From the NCBI GenBank assembly GCA_902780785.1, contig CACZGS010000016.1, positions 1 through 34,181 of the forward strand: DNA of 34,181 bases, given 5' to 3'. The stretch is from Oscillospiraceae bacterium (GTDB lineage Bacteria > Bacillota > Clostridia > Saccharofermentanales > Saccharofermentanaceae). Of the stretch, positions 7,096 to 15,784 are shown one piece after another. The notes under the pieces are model-generated. The model was not told the DNA's origin. It ran no database searches and saw only the letters and a list, made by a program, of their open reading frames with translations. Made by a program: the position numbers and the translations under genes. Within the stretch, counting starts at the first letter, position 1. The number at the start of each line of letters is the position of its first letter.

Positions 7096-8117
7096 AAAAG
7101 TTTTTATCAGCAGTTGTCGCAGCTTTCCTCGCGCTCGGTTCTCTTACCGCGTGCAATTCGGCAGGCGCAAAAGGAAATGGCAAACTCCAGATCGTAACCA
7201 CGATCTTTCCTGAATACGACTGGGTAATGAACGTATTGGGCGATAAAGCATCAGGCGCAGACGTCACGATGCTTCTTGATAACGGAGTGGATCTCCATAG
7301 TTTCCAACCGACTGCAGCTGACATAATGAAGATCTCATCCTGTGACCTCTTCATTTATGTCGGCGGCGAGTCTGACGAGTGGGTCGAAGACGCGCTCAAA
7401 GAAGCAGTCAACAAGGACATGGTCGTTATCAACCTCATGGATGAGTTGGGTGATGCCGTTAAGGAAGAAGAACTCGTTGAAGGCATGCAGGGCGAAGACG
7501 AAGAAGAGCATGACCACGATGACCATGACGAAGATCACGATCACGAAGATCATGAGCATCATCACGAAGAAGGCGAAGTCGAATACGATGAGCATGTATG
7601 GCTCTCATTAAGGAACGCACAGGTCCTGGTAAAGAGCATTTCGGAGGCTTTGCAGAAGATCGATGCCGGAAATGCCGAAGCATATAAGAAGAATGCTGAT
7701 TCCTACATCGAATCTCTTAAGTCTCTCGACGCGGATTACAAGGCAGTTGTAGATGCGGCATCCAACAAGACGATCCTCTTCGGCGACCGCTTCCCTTTCA
7801 GATATATGGTTGACGATTACGGCCTCACATACTATGCGGCATTCGTCGGATGCTCCGCAGAATCCGAAGCAAGCTTTGAGACGATCACTTTCCTTGCAAA
7901 GAAGGTAGACGAATTAGCCCTCCCTGCCATCTTTACGATCGAAGGAAAAGATAAGAGGATCGCAGAGACCATCTCCCAGAACACAGCTTCAAAAGACCAG
8001 AAGATACTGACTCTCGATTCAATGCAGTCAGTCTCATCAAGCGACATTAAGAACGGTACGACATATATGTCGATCATGGAATCCAATCTTTCCGTTCTTA
8101 AGGAAGCTTTGAAATAA
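7092..8117 (+). CDS. znuA: ZnuA/AdcA-like zinc-binding lipoprotein
   Basis: A 341-residue solute-binding lipoprotein of the cluster A-I metal ABC family. The lipobox is LTAC (Cys21). It shows VDLHSFQPT (His69), a His/Asp/Glu-rich loop at residues 140-158 with nine His, DEHVWLSLRN (His168), DRFPFRYMVDDYGLTYY and a C-terminal FTIEGKDKR. The His-rich loop points to zinc over manganese. Many Firmicutes members keep DRFPFRY in place of the third ligand His. The start is a GTG at 7092; no in-frame ATG or good ribosome binding site is available. No permease or ATPase genes of a Znu transporter lie in the window, so those must be elsewhere. The promoter is bracketed by two Fur-family-like boxes. Confidence 0.9.
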   Translation: MKKFLSAVVAAFLALGSLTACNSAGAKGNGKLQIVTTIFPEYDWVMNVLGDKASGADVTMLLDNGVDLHSFQPTAADIMKISSCDLFIYVGGESDEWVEDALKEAVNKDMVVINLMDELGDAVKEEELVEGMQGEDEEEHDHDDHDEDHDHEDHEHHHEEGEVEYDEHVWLSLRNAQVLVKSISEALQKIDAGNAEAYKKNADSYIESLKSLDADYKAVVDAASNKTILFGDRFPFRYMVDDYGLTYYAAFVGCSAESEASFETITFLAKKVDELALPAIFTIEGKDKRIAETISQNTASKDQKILTLDSMQSVSSSDIKNGTTYMSIMESNLSVLKEALK

Positions 8118-8146
8118 GCCATATTAATACCCTTTCATAGGCACTG

Positions 8147-8185
8147 CGGACATCTGTGAGTGATATAATCGCTTGCAGATGTTCG
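8147..8185 (+). promoter_or_regulatory. Extended -10 inside an inverted repeat
   Basis: TGATATAAT (8161-8169) is an extended -10 for the lipoprotein at 8214. It lies in the loop between CGGACATCTG (8147-8156) and CAGATGTTCG (8176-8185), arms that match except for one G-T pair. The arms flank the -10 symmetrically and suit a dimeric regulator. No T-run follows, so it is not a terminator for znuA. Confidence 0.45.
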
Positions 8186-8213
8186 TCGTTTAAAGAGGAT
8201 AAAAGGAAATAAA

Positions 8214-8783
8214 ATGCGTAAGATAACAAGCTTCATTCTATGCCTTGCAATGGCCGGCCTTATTGCCGGCTGTAACGGCGGTGACGGTCCGAAGACAAGG
8301 GTGACCGCTGAGACTACAGGCGTCAGGGATGTCATTGAATCACAGATGGCAAAAGAAGACGGAACAGAATCATCGTCTTCATCTTCAGAGACTGTACATC
8401 CTGCGCCGGCTTCAGATCCCGCGGAACCGTCCGGTGAGAACGGCATCGACTACGATCTTACAAAGCTCGGTTCTGACTTGCTCTATGCAGAAGTCTATAA
8501 CATGATGTGCTTTCCCGAATTATATATGGGCAGGACTATAAAGGTGTCCGGACTCTTTACTGTCTTTTACGATGAGGCTATGGATAAGTATCATTTCGCA
8601 TGCTTCGTATCAGATGCTGCGGCATGCTGTCAGCAGGGCATAGAATTCATCCTTGACGGTGACAAGGCATATCCTTCCGATTACCCTCAGGAAGGCGCGG
8701 AAATAACGGTTACCGGTGTTTTCGGAACATACGAGGAAGAAGGAAATACATACTGGGCCCTGACGGGTGCTTCGATAGGCTGA
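8214..8783 (+). CDS. Small lipoprotein, possible OB-fold metal-related
   Basis: A 189-residue lipoprotein: signal peptide with lipobox IAGC (Cys20), a low-complexity Ser/Glu/Pro linker to about residue 75, then a compact domain. That domain has GRTIKVSGLFTVFYD, HFACFVSDAAACCQQGIEF (Cys130, Cys138, Cys139) and GAEITVTGVFGTYEEEGNTYW, two beta-rich G-x-x-I-x-V-x-G repeats as in OB folds. The CC-plus-DAA pattern recalls the C-terminal part of DUF1980/YcgQ-type proteins, which are often linked to zinc homeostasis. That resemblance and its position after znuA suggest a metal-related role, but this is inference. AAAGGAAAT precedes the ATG. Confidence 0.8.
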   Translation: MRKITSFILCLAMAGLIAGCNGGDGPKTRVTAETTGVRDVIESQMAKEDGTESSSSSSETVHPAPASDPAEPSGENGIDYDLTKLGSDLLYAEVYNMMCFPELYMGRTIKVSGLFTVFYDEAMDKYHFACFVSDAAACCQQGIEFILDGDKAYPSDYPQEGAEITVTGVFGTYEEEGNTYWALTGASIG

Positions 8784-8796
8784 GCGCTCGAAAAGC

Positions 8797-10263
8797 TTAC
8801 GCGGTCCTGAAGTCCAAAAGCCACGCCAGGCAGTACAGGATAAATGAGAATATCGCAACTGCATAGACAGCGCCCTTTGTTATGAGACCCATGAGGTGCG
8901 GCGCCTTGTCCATGGATTTGCCCGAATAATAAGCGCCTGCAACGATCGTCGGAACAATGTATCTGAATGCCATCGTGCATGTATAAGGATAGTCGAAGCA
9001 GAAGATCACATAAGATGCGAGCTGCGATACGAGAAGGATCGTCATTACGAGGTTCATCATGCTGCGCTCTTTGATCCACGTGAAGATGAAGTTCAGTACC
9101 ATCGTTATCACCAGAACAGTAAATGCGGCCAGCAGGAAATATCCGATAAGCGCGAGCGGCATGTAATCGCGGTAATATTCGTCATCGAAGCAGGCTGAGT
9201 ACAAAGTCTCGGTGATAATGTTGTAATCAACGTCGTCGCCGAATGCCAGGAACCTGTTCCAGAAAGGCATCGGGGCAACGAGGAACTGCGGATTCTCCAC
9301 TACATCAGGTCTTGCGACAAAAGTGAACGGAACCTTCCAGAGGATGTAATTTCTTACCTGATACCAGAGGCCCAGAGGCGCGCAGACAATAAGGAATGCA
9401 ACATATTCGAAGAACATGCGGAGCTTTGTTTTCGATTCAAAAAATGCCTTGATCATTATGAATGCGATCGGAACCGCGATGAGTCCGGCGGAGAGCTTTG
9501 CCATCATGCCGAGACCGATGCAAAGGCTCATGCCCATCAGTTTTAAGAAGGATTTCTTCTCATCGTTATACCAGACGAGCGCGAGATAAAGTGATGCGAC
9601 CGCAAAAAGTACTGCGAGCGGATCGTTGTTAAGAGCGCCTGCGAAATAAATGAACTGCGGAAGGAGCGCGACAGTAAGATATGCAACTGTCTTGCCCTTG
9701 GGAGATAAGTTCCACAGTCCCGTAAACTTCTTCAGAATAGCGAGTGTTACAAGCGAATAGAACAAAGACAGGCTTTGCAGAGCATCCCAGTTATGCGCAT
9801 ATGAGGGCGCGATCTTCCTGTAGATGCCGAAGAATACCGCGCTTGCGATATGCGTAAGCGGCGGATGGTAGAACTGGTAATGTTCCCTTATGTCTTCATT
9901 AAGGAGCCTGTGATTCTCGAGCAGATATTCGATGTATTCACTGTGATAGTTTAATCCGTAGTAAGCATCAAATTCAGCGACATCATGCTGCCTCTGACCG
10001 GCGCCCGTATAAAGGACATAAAGGGTCCTTACACCTATCGCAAGGATCGTTACGACAGCAGTTATCCTTGCCTCTTTTCCGGCACCTTCATTCTTCAGGA
10101 TGAGATATGAGAAGCCCGCAAATCCAAGGATCAGGATTATGATCCTTACGGGGTTCATGAGCGCGAAGCTGCAGCCCGTTACGATCAGCACAAACAGACA
10201 CCATACAGCACTTGCGGCTATATCGACCCAAAGTTTTCCTTTTGTGTTGATCTTCATTTCCAT
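8797..10263 (-). CDS. Multi-pass glycosyltransferase-like (GT-C/PMT) membrane protein
   Basis: A 488-residue protein with about eleven hydrophobic helices. The first extracytoplasmic loop holds an acidic, aromatic segment (QRQHDVAEFDAYYGLNYH) and HYQFYHPPLTHI, then FAGALNNDPLAVLF, which fits the PMT_2/ArnT-like GT-C superfamily that uses lipid-phosphate sugars outside the membrane. Donor and acceptor are unknown. Two Met codons are possible: 10263 or 10257; neither has a strong ribosome binding site. It lies 57 bases downstream of the large lipoprotein gene on the same strand and may be cotranscribed. Its 3' end is 13 bases from the convergent lipoprotein gene with no clear terminator. Confidence 0.75.
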   Translation of the reverse strand: MEMKINTKGKLWVDIAASAVWCLFVLIVTGCSFALMNPVRIIILILGFAGFSYLILKNEGAGKEARITAVVTILAIGVRTLYVLYTGAGQRQHDVAEFDAYYGLNYHSEYIEYLLENHRLLNEDIREHYQFYHPPLTHIASAVFFGIYRKIAPSYAHNWDALQSLSLFYSLVTLAILKKFTGLWNLSPKGKTVAYLTVALLPQFIYFAGALNNDPLAVLFAVASLYLALVWYNDEKKSFLKLMGMSLCIGLGMMAKLSAGLIAVPIAFIMIKAFFESKTKLRMFFEYVAFLIVCAPLGLWYQVRNYILWKVPFTFVARPDVVENPQFLVAPMPFWNRFLAFGDDVDYNIITETLYSACFDDEYYRDYMPLALIGYFLLAAFTVLVITMVLNFIFTWIKERSMMNLVMTILLVSQLASYVIFCFDYPYTCTMAFRYIVPTIVAGAYYSGKSMDKAPHLMGLITKGAVYAVAIFSFILYCLAWLLDFRTA

Positions 10264-10320
10264 TAATAGAAAGAATAAAGCAGTATTAATGGTAATGCAA
10301 ATCTGTCCGTCTTTTAGTGC

Positions 10321-12705
10321 TTACATCTCGTTGGCATACTTGGAGGTACGGTCGTTCAGGATCTTTATGACATCATCGATCGAACGGTCGCCTGCGTAGT
10401 ATGGAGCGATCTCCTCCGTAAGGAATGTGGTGATCACCGGATCGTCGTAGTAGTATCTGGAAAGATTTGAAAGACTTGCCAGGAACTGCTTTTCCATGTC
10501 TTCAGAAGCCTTCTTATAGCCGTAGATCCTCGCATCGTTTGAAAGACCGGTCATGTACTGGGCCAGAGTCTCAAACGTATCCTGGGCGCTGTTGTTCTTC
10601 TTCGTGATCATCGACATGTTCCTTGCCATTATCTCCCTGTTGGTGACGATGTTATGGAACTCCATGGACGAATCCGTATAACCCGCTCCGTCAAAGAGGA
10701 AATTAAGGAACTTCTTTGCGCCTTCCTTTCTGTCAGAAGAAGCCGTTACGGATATTGTCTCAATGGCTCTGAATCTTGGTCCTGATGCATCGACGGAAGG
10801 TGTTCCCAATATCGTGTAGCTGCCTTCTGTCTCTTTGCATGCGTGAACGAATGATAAGAAGCTGTCAATCTTGTCATATCTGCAACCGGTACGGACACGC
10901 TTTACCTCATCTGACCAGACATAATCGTCAGGCTTGGTGAAGCCGTCCTCTGCAAAGTGATCCTTTGAGTATTCTGCAGCTGCCTTGAACTGCTCCGTGC
11001 CGAAGTTGACTTTGCCGCCCTCAACAGCCGACTTGATATCGATGCAGGAGAGGACAAAATCCTTTTTGTAGTTGCTTTTCGACATCGGGTAATCGTAGGG
11101 TGAGAAGCCTTCGAGCTTATCCTTGATCAGCTTATCGAAGTCTTCGAAAGTGATTCCGACATCGCCGACCTTCACAAGGCTCTTATCCGTTACAAGACCC
11201 TCGATTTCTATGGTTACGGGCAGGAAATACTGCTTGCCTCCGAACCTGGAAGCTTCGATCATGTTGGGGAACTGCTTGTCCATTACAGACTGGTCCAGAT
11301 ATCCTGTGAGGTCCTCGAAAATATCATCCCTCATCGCATAGTATTTCTGGATGCCGATCGCAAGATCAGGCGCTTCAGAGCCTTTCAGCTCCTGTATCAT
11401 CGTATAGACCTTCTCGTCATCGACGTTAAGCTGACTCATGTCCCTTCCGGCTTTGATGCCTGTCTTATACTTGCTCCAGACCCTTATGAGATATTCGTCG
11501 TCTGTCTTGTTGAATTCATATATCGCATTCGACAGATATTCGGACATGGCCTTATCGACAGGAGCAGCAAGTTCTATCACCTTCTTGCCTGCATTGGGAT
11601 TCTTTTCCGCCTTCGTAAGGATGGTGACTGTCTCATCCAGTCCCGTGAAGAACAATGTATATGCCTGCTCTTTGCTCGATACGAGAACGGCCCTCTCACT
11701 GTCGCAGGAAATAAGCTTTGACTGGACCTTCAGATCTGAGAAATACGGCGTGTACCAGTTGTTGTCGATAACGGTCTTAACCGACTGTGACTGCATGTCA
11801 AAAGACGTGATATTTCCGAGCATGTCGATCTTGCAGAGCTCGCCTGAAGTTACCGCGCTGTAGTCCGCAAGATTTACTTCCTCACTATTCTGCACATTGT
11901 ATTTCTCATACTTTATGCGCTTGCCCGTCTCAGGATCAAACGTGATCACCACGTTGCCGTCGGTTCTCGTATGACCTGCCGCAAGTACAGTCTTATTTCT
12001 TGAATCATATGAGAAGCCTTCTATCATGTTCACAGTCGGGATGCCTGAAAAATCCAGCTCGGCCTTGTATTCCGGGCCTTTAAACGTAAATGCATGGGCA
12101 CCAAGCTCCGTTATATCCCCGCCGGCGTAGATTACAGGAATATAATAATCACCTGCAACAAACACATCCGATACGCCATATTCATCCATGCCGCCTGCTG
12201 ATACCGACAGAGCTTCGCCGTTTTTTCTTTGCAAAAATACGGGAGAGCTGCAGGTTCCGCTTTCAGTATCGATAATGACTACCGCAGTATCGAAGCTTCC
12301 CGTGGAAAAGACCTCCACAACGGCCTCAAGATTCTTTCCTCCGGTATCGGGCTTTACCGATATGAGCCTGTCTATTGCATAGTTTGCCGGGTTTTTGACC
12401 TTGATCGTACTCAGTTCGTTGCCTTTATCGTCATAGGTAGTGAGCATCGTCCTTCTGTAGTTATCATAATCAGCAAGGTTCGTAAGGCTGTACAGATGGT
12501 AGACCTTGCCGTTGCTGTAGCTTACGATGCTGCTGTCGAGCATCTCGGAAGGCTTTTGATCCGTCTTTAATGTAAACCTTACGGAGTCGTACCACGGGTC
12601 TTTTTCGCTGACTGTGAGATTATTGCCTTTTTTAGCACACGACATCAGCATTGGCGTAAGGAGGCTTACCGCCAACAGTGATGATAATATTTTCCTTTTA
12701 AGCAT
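10321..12705 (-). CDS. Large solute-binding-protein-like lipoprotein
   Basis: About 794 residues. The ATG at 12705 follows GGAGGGG; an in-frame TTG at 12720 lies upstream of it. Lipobox LMSC (Cys23). Residues 40-370 look like a beta-propeller-type region (repeated short strands, for example VSYSNGKVYHLYSL, VLAAGHTRTDGNVVITFDPETG). Residues 380-794 resemble a family 1 extracellular solute-binding protein: YEFNKTDDEYLIRVWSKY, APDLAIGIQKYYAMRDD, FEDLTGYLDQ, RFGGKQYFLPVTIE, EGAKKFLNFLFD. Such proteins bind sugars or oligosaccharides, but no permease or ATPase gene is adjacent, so a transport role is not shown. A membrane glycosyltransferase-like gene follows on the same strand. Confidence 0.82.
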   Translation of the reverse strand: MLKRKILSSLLAVSLLTPMLMSCAKKGNNLTVSEKDPWYDSVRFTLKTDQKPSEMLDSSIVSYSNGKVYHLYSLTNLADYDNYRRTMLTTYDDKGNELSTIKVKNPANYAIDRLISVKPDTGGKNLEAVVEVFSTGSFDTAVVIIDTESGTCSSPVFLQRKNGEALSVSAGGMDEYGVSDVFVAGDYYIPVIYAGGDITELGAHAFTFKGPEYKAELDFSGIPTVNMIEGFSYDSRNKTVLAAGHTRTDGNVVITFDPETGKRIKYEKYNVQNSEEVNLADYSAVTSGELCKIDMLGNITSFDMQSQSVKTVIDNNWYTPYFSDLKVQSKLISCDSERAVLVSSKEQAYTLFFTGLDETVTILTKAEKNPNAGKKVIELAAPVDKAMSEYLSNAIYEFNKTDDEYLIRVWSKYKTGIKAGRDMSQLNVDDEKVYTMIQELKGSEAPDLAIGIQKYYAMRDDIFEDLTGYLDQSVMDKQFPNMIEASRFGGKQYFLPVTIEIEGLVTDKSLVKVGDVGITFEDFDKLIKDKLEGFSPYDYPMSKSNYKKDFVLSCIDIKSAVEGGKVNFGTEQFKAAAEYSKDHFAEDGFTKPDDYVWSDEVKRVRTGCRYDKIDSFLSFVHACKETEGSYTILGTPSVDASGPRFRAIETISVTASSDRKEGAKKFLNFLFDGAGYTDSSMEFHNIVTNREIMARNMSMITKKNNSAQDTFETLAQYMTGLSNDARIYGYKKASEDMEKQFLASLSNLSRYYYDDPVITTFLTEEIAPYYAGDRSIDDVIKILNDRTSKYANEM

Positions 12706-12863
12706 AGATATCCCCTCCAAAATCTTGATTCCTGTATCCCTGCCTATACTGTAAAAGAATTTTGTGATTTTGGAATAGAAAAAGCGAAAAAGACACGGAA
12801 AATATGCCGAATTGATGCCTTGGACATGGGATGGTAAACATCAAAGGCGGCCGGATCGTTCAA

Positions 12864-12872
12864 TGTTATAAT
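12864..12872 (+). promoter_or_regulatory. Extended -10 for the gene at 12930
   Basis: TGTTATAAT gives a perfect TATAAT (12867-12872) with a TG-n extension, 57 bases before the GTG start. No recognisable -35. The rest of 12721-12929 is a divergent intergenic region with no gene. Confidence 0.5.
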
Positions 12873-12929
12873 GACTTTGTCTTAGGATAGACCTGTGAAG
12901 GACATGTTTTGGTTTGGGGGAAATCTATT

Positions 12930-13436
12930 GTGAGTAATGAAACTGCCGGGAATGAAAAAAAGCCCGAAGTATATATCGTCGGATTGAGGCTGACTGTTAT
13001 TCTTGTTTTTGCATTATCAACAGTTATCAGTTATCAGGGCATGACGCCAGTTGGTGTTTATGAAAACCCCGGACCGATGTCATACGGAGTATGTCAGATA
13101 AATATTGGGTTGTTCTGGATCGGAAGGATCCTGGGAACTCTTGGATCTCTTTCTGTCTGGTTCCTGCTCCTCAGAAAAGGATTTGTTAAAAAAACCTCCG
13201 GCAAAACGATCGTTCCGTATGTCTCTGAAATAATAAGCAATGTATTAGTTTTCATGATCTCCTGGTTTGCCTCTGCCATGGCAGCCTTCCTCTGTACCGG
13301 ATTCGTTGATATACAGCCCAGATGGGCGGATAACGCATACATAGTCAATATACCTGTCTGCATTTTCGCGATAATAACGATAGCAGATATTATCTTTATA
13401 GGAATCAGAAGAGCAATAAGAAAAGAGGGTGCCTGA
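12930..13436 (+). CDS. Four-helix membrane protein of unknown function
   Basis: A 168-residue protein. The GTG at 12930 follows TTGGGGGAAA by a normal distance; the in-frame TTG at 12909 has none. Four hydrophobic segments are visible (about residues 15-35, 55-78, 95-120, 135-158 of the product), ending in a basic IRRAIRKEGA tail that should be cytoplasmic. No family is recognised. It is monocistronic: the terminator stem begins within its last codons and the next gene is convergent. Confidence 0.72.
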   Translation: MSNETAGNEKKPEVYIVGLRLTVILVFALSTVISYQGMTPVGVYENPGPMSYGVCQINIGLFWIGRILGTLGSLSVWFLLLRKGFVKKTSGKTIVPYVSEIISNVLVFMISWFASAMAAFLCTGFVDIQPRWADNAYIVNIPVCIFAIITIADIIFIGIRRAIRKEGA

Positions 13437-13447
13437 GCACCCTCTTT
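13422..13447. terminator. Bidirectional terminator
   Basis: AAAGAGGGTGC, loop CTGA, GCACCCTCTTT: an 11-bp perfect stem that includes the stop codon of the gene at 12930. T-rich sequence follows on both strands (more on the minus side: TTTTCTTATT), so it can also end the convergent xylanase transcript. Confidence 0.85.
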
Positions 13448-13475
13448 CCCTGTGTGTCTTTATTAATATCGGATA

Positions 13476-15500
13476 TTAATCAACAACTTCGATCTTTACG
13501 TTATCGAGATAGAAAGGATTCATGTCGACACTCTCGAAATAGATCGTAAGGCTCGGTGTGCCTTCTTCGATAGTGTACTGACCTTCACCCAATACCCACT
13601 CGTCCGTACCGGTCTGAACTTCAGCGATCGTAGGCCATGTGCCGTCGATGTCTGCTGTGCACTTACATGTGGGTGCCTTGGACTTGATGGCGAATGTTAC
13701 CTTGATCGTGTGGCCTACATAGTTCGTAACGTCGATGGAATAACCGTCGTACTCAGCGTAGCCTTCGGAGTTCATGAGGCAGTAATCACTCTCGTAACCG
13801 CCCTCAACGATCTTCTGTACTGAGCTGTATCTCGGTCCGCCGACCTTCTTCTGATCCTCGTAATCCTCAACGAAAGGTGTTGAGTCTGTCTTAGGCTCCT
13901 GATAGTCATCAGGCTTAGCTACTTCACCGCCGTTGATGGCGCACATAACGCCTTCATATGCCGGCTTAGGTGAGAGGTTGCCGTAGAAGAGCAACGGCTT
14001 TGTGGAAGACTTCCAGCTCATGTCGTCTGTAAGACCCCATACCGTTACGCACTCGATCGGAACGCCTGCCTTGTCAGCAGCGATGATAGCTTCAAAGAAC
14101 TTCTTCAGGTAAACACCCTGGTCGTACATAGGGTTAAGTGACTTAGGTGCTGTTACGTCGAGCTCTGTGATGTGGATGACTACGCCGAGCTCATCAGCAT
14201 ATCTCTTTGCAGCTGCAATATAGTTGTCGATATTGAGGCCGGAGCTGATGTGGCTCTGCATGCCCATACCGTCGATGTTGCCTGCTGCTGCGATAGGCTT
14301 AAGCATGGCAAGGATGTCTTCCTGCTTGGATGTCTGATACTCGTTGTAGTCGTTGTAGAAGAGCTGTACTCCGGAAGGAGCATGCTTTCTTGCGAACTCG
14401 AATGCCTTCTCTACGTAGTCGTCTCCTATTACCTGCTTCCAGTAGCAGTCTCTCATTCCCCCATCATCTGCGGCAGCTTCATTGACTACGTCCCAAGCGT
14501 AGATAACGCCGGGATAGTTCTTCTCGCACCAGTTCATAACCTGGTCGATATAGCTCTCCATTCTCTTGAGCATGAGCTCTCTGCTGGCGAGCTGGCCGTT
14601 GACATCGTAGTTCTCATAGAAGAACCATGAAGGTGTCTGTGAATACCAAACGAGAGTATGACCTCTCATAGGGATGTTATTCTTCTTGCAGTAGTCCAAG
14701 ATAGGCTTTGCTGCATCGAAATGAATAGCCGGTGCCTCATTGTACTTTGCAGGATCAGCCTTGCACTTAGCAGCGTCAAGAACGGAATCAGGCTTAAGCT
14801 CGTTCTCAGGTGTAACTGAATTGAACTGTGTCTTAAGGAGCTGTCTGAAAGAATCGTTCTTGTTCGTCATGACTGTTGCAGGAGATGCAACGCCGAACTT
14901 GAAGTAATCTGCATAAGCTGCGGAAAGCGAAGCTGTCTTGGTGGGATCCTGAAGTGATTCGATCGGTGTTCCCGTAAGATTATTGAATTCGCCTTCGATG
15001 CTGACTTCCATTGCGGAAACGGTGATATCCCTTACATCGGATGCTTCGAGATATACCATGGCATTCTGTGCATTGTCAGGGATCTGGATCGTGCCCGTGA
15101 TCTCCGTAATGCCTGCCTCGTCAGCCTGGCCTGCTGCGATGTTTACATAAGATACGTTTCCGTAGAACTCATACTTCAATGAGAGTGTCATTGAATCGTT
15201 CTCGGATGAAGCCTTTACATAAGCTTTTACCGTATTGCCTCTGTAGTTTTCACAAGGAATTGCAATACCCGTATTGCTTGCAGAACGGTTTGTGATAACT
15301 GCAGTTCCGTCCTTAAGAGTAACTTTGCAATCACCGTATTTGATCCAGTTACCCTTCTTCTCCTTCTGTGTGAAGTCCGCCTTAATGGTTGTCGGAACTT
15401 CAACCGGACCGTTGGATCCGTTGGGAAGTGAGTCACATCCGCTCAGGAGGAATAATCCTGCGAGAGCACAAGCGACTACTTTGATAAAACCTTTTTTCAT
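13476..15500 (-). CDS. GH10 endo-1,4-beta-xylanase lipoprotein with carbohydrate-binding modules
   Basis: A 674-residue cell-surface enzyme that cuts beta-1,4-xylan. Lipobox LSGC (Cys22) anchors it to the membrane. Residues about 40-172 form a beta-rich module of CBM4/9/22 type (TVKAYVKASSENDSMTLSL). The GH10 barrel spans about 188-535: FNSVTPENELKPD, MRGHTLVWYSQTPSW, the acid/base Glu341 in WDVVNEA, FYNDYNEY, GMGMQSHI, the nucleophile Glu446 in ITELDV, and TVWGLTDDMSW. A second binding module follows a linker at about 555-674 (DGYSIDVTNYVGHTIKVTF...FYLDNVKIEVVD). GGAGG precedes the ATG. Both catalytic residues are present, so it should be active. No other xylan genes are adjacent. Confidence 0.95.
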   Translation of the reverse strand: MKKGFIKVVACALAGLFLLSGCDSLPNGSNGPVEVPTTIKADFTQKEKKGNWIKYGDCKVTLKDGTAVITNRSASNTGIAIPCENYRGNTVKAYVKASSENDSMTLSLKYEFYGNVSYVNIAAGQADEAGITEITGTIQIPDNAQNAMVYLEASDVRDITVSAMEVSIEGEFNNLTGTPIESLQDPTKTASLSAAYADYFKFGVASPATVMTNKNDSFRQLLKTQFNSVTPENELKPDSVLDAAKCKADPAKYNEAPAIHFDAAKPILDYCKKNNIPMRGHTLVWYSQTPSWFFYENYDVNGQLASRELMLKRMESYIDQVMNWCEKNYPGVIYAWDVVNEAAADDGGMRDCYWKQVIGDDYVEKAFEFARKHAPSGVQLFYNDYNEYQTSKQEDILAMLKPIAAAGNIDGMGMQSHISSGLNIDNYIAAAKRYADELGVVIHITELDVTAPKSLNPMYDQGVYLKKFFEAIIAADKAGVPIECVTVWGLTDDMSWKSSTKPLLFYGNLSPKPAYEGVMCAINGGEVAKPDDYQEPKTDSTPFVEDYEDQKKVGGPRYSSVQKIVEGGYESDYCLMNSEGYAEYDGYSIDVTNYVGHTIKVTFAIKSKAPTCKCTADIDGTWPTIAEVQTGTDEWVLGEGQYTIEEGTPSLTIYFESVDMNPFYLDNVKIEVVD

Positions 15501-15548
15501 GTTACCTCCGCGAAAAAGCCTTCATATTGTTTGTTGCTCGTACTGATA

Positions 15549-15578
15549 ATTCTACCGCAAGAATGGTCAAATTAACAA
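15549..15578 (-). promoter_or_regulatory. Candidate xylanase promoter
   Basis: Minus strand TTGTTA (15578-15573), an 18-base spacer and TAGAAT (15554-15549), about 50 bases before the xylanase ATG. The gap 15501-15784 is an AT-rich divergent regulatory region; I see no gene in it. A perfect TATAAT at 15741-15746 faces the plsC gene but lacks a good -35. Confidence 0.4.
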
Positions 15579-15784
15579 GCGTTCACTTTTGACGTGAGCC
15601 CTAAAAATATGAGGTAAAATCTGTTATTTTGACATTATCAATATACCAATCTTGCTATTTGCACATGTCATTCGCAATTTATGTATTCTTTCATTTTGGA
15701 CAAACTAACGAACAAACGAGCAAAAATTTGATTATCAAATTATAATTTCTTCTGATATATTTACTTTATCAGGTAGGGTCTCGA

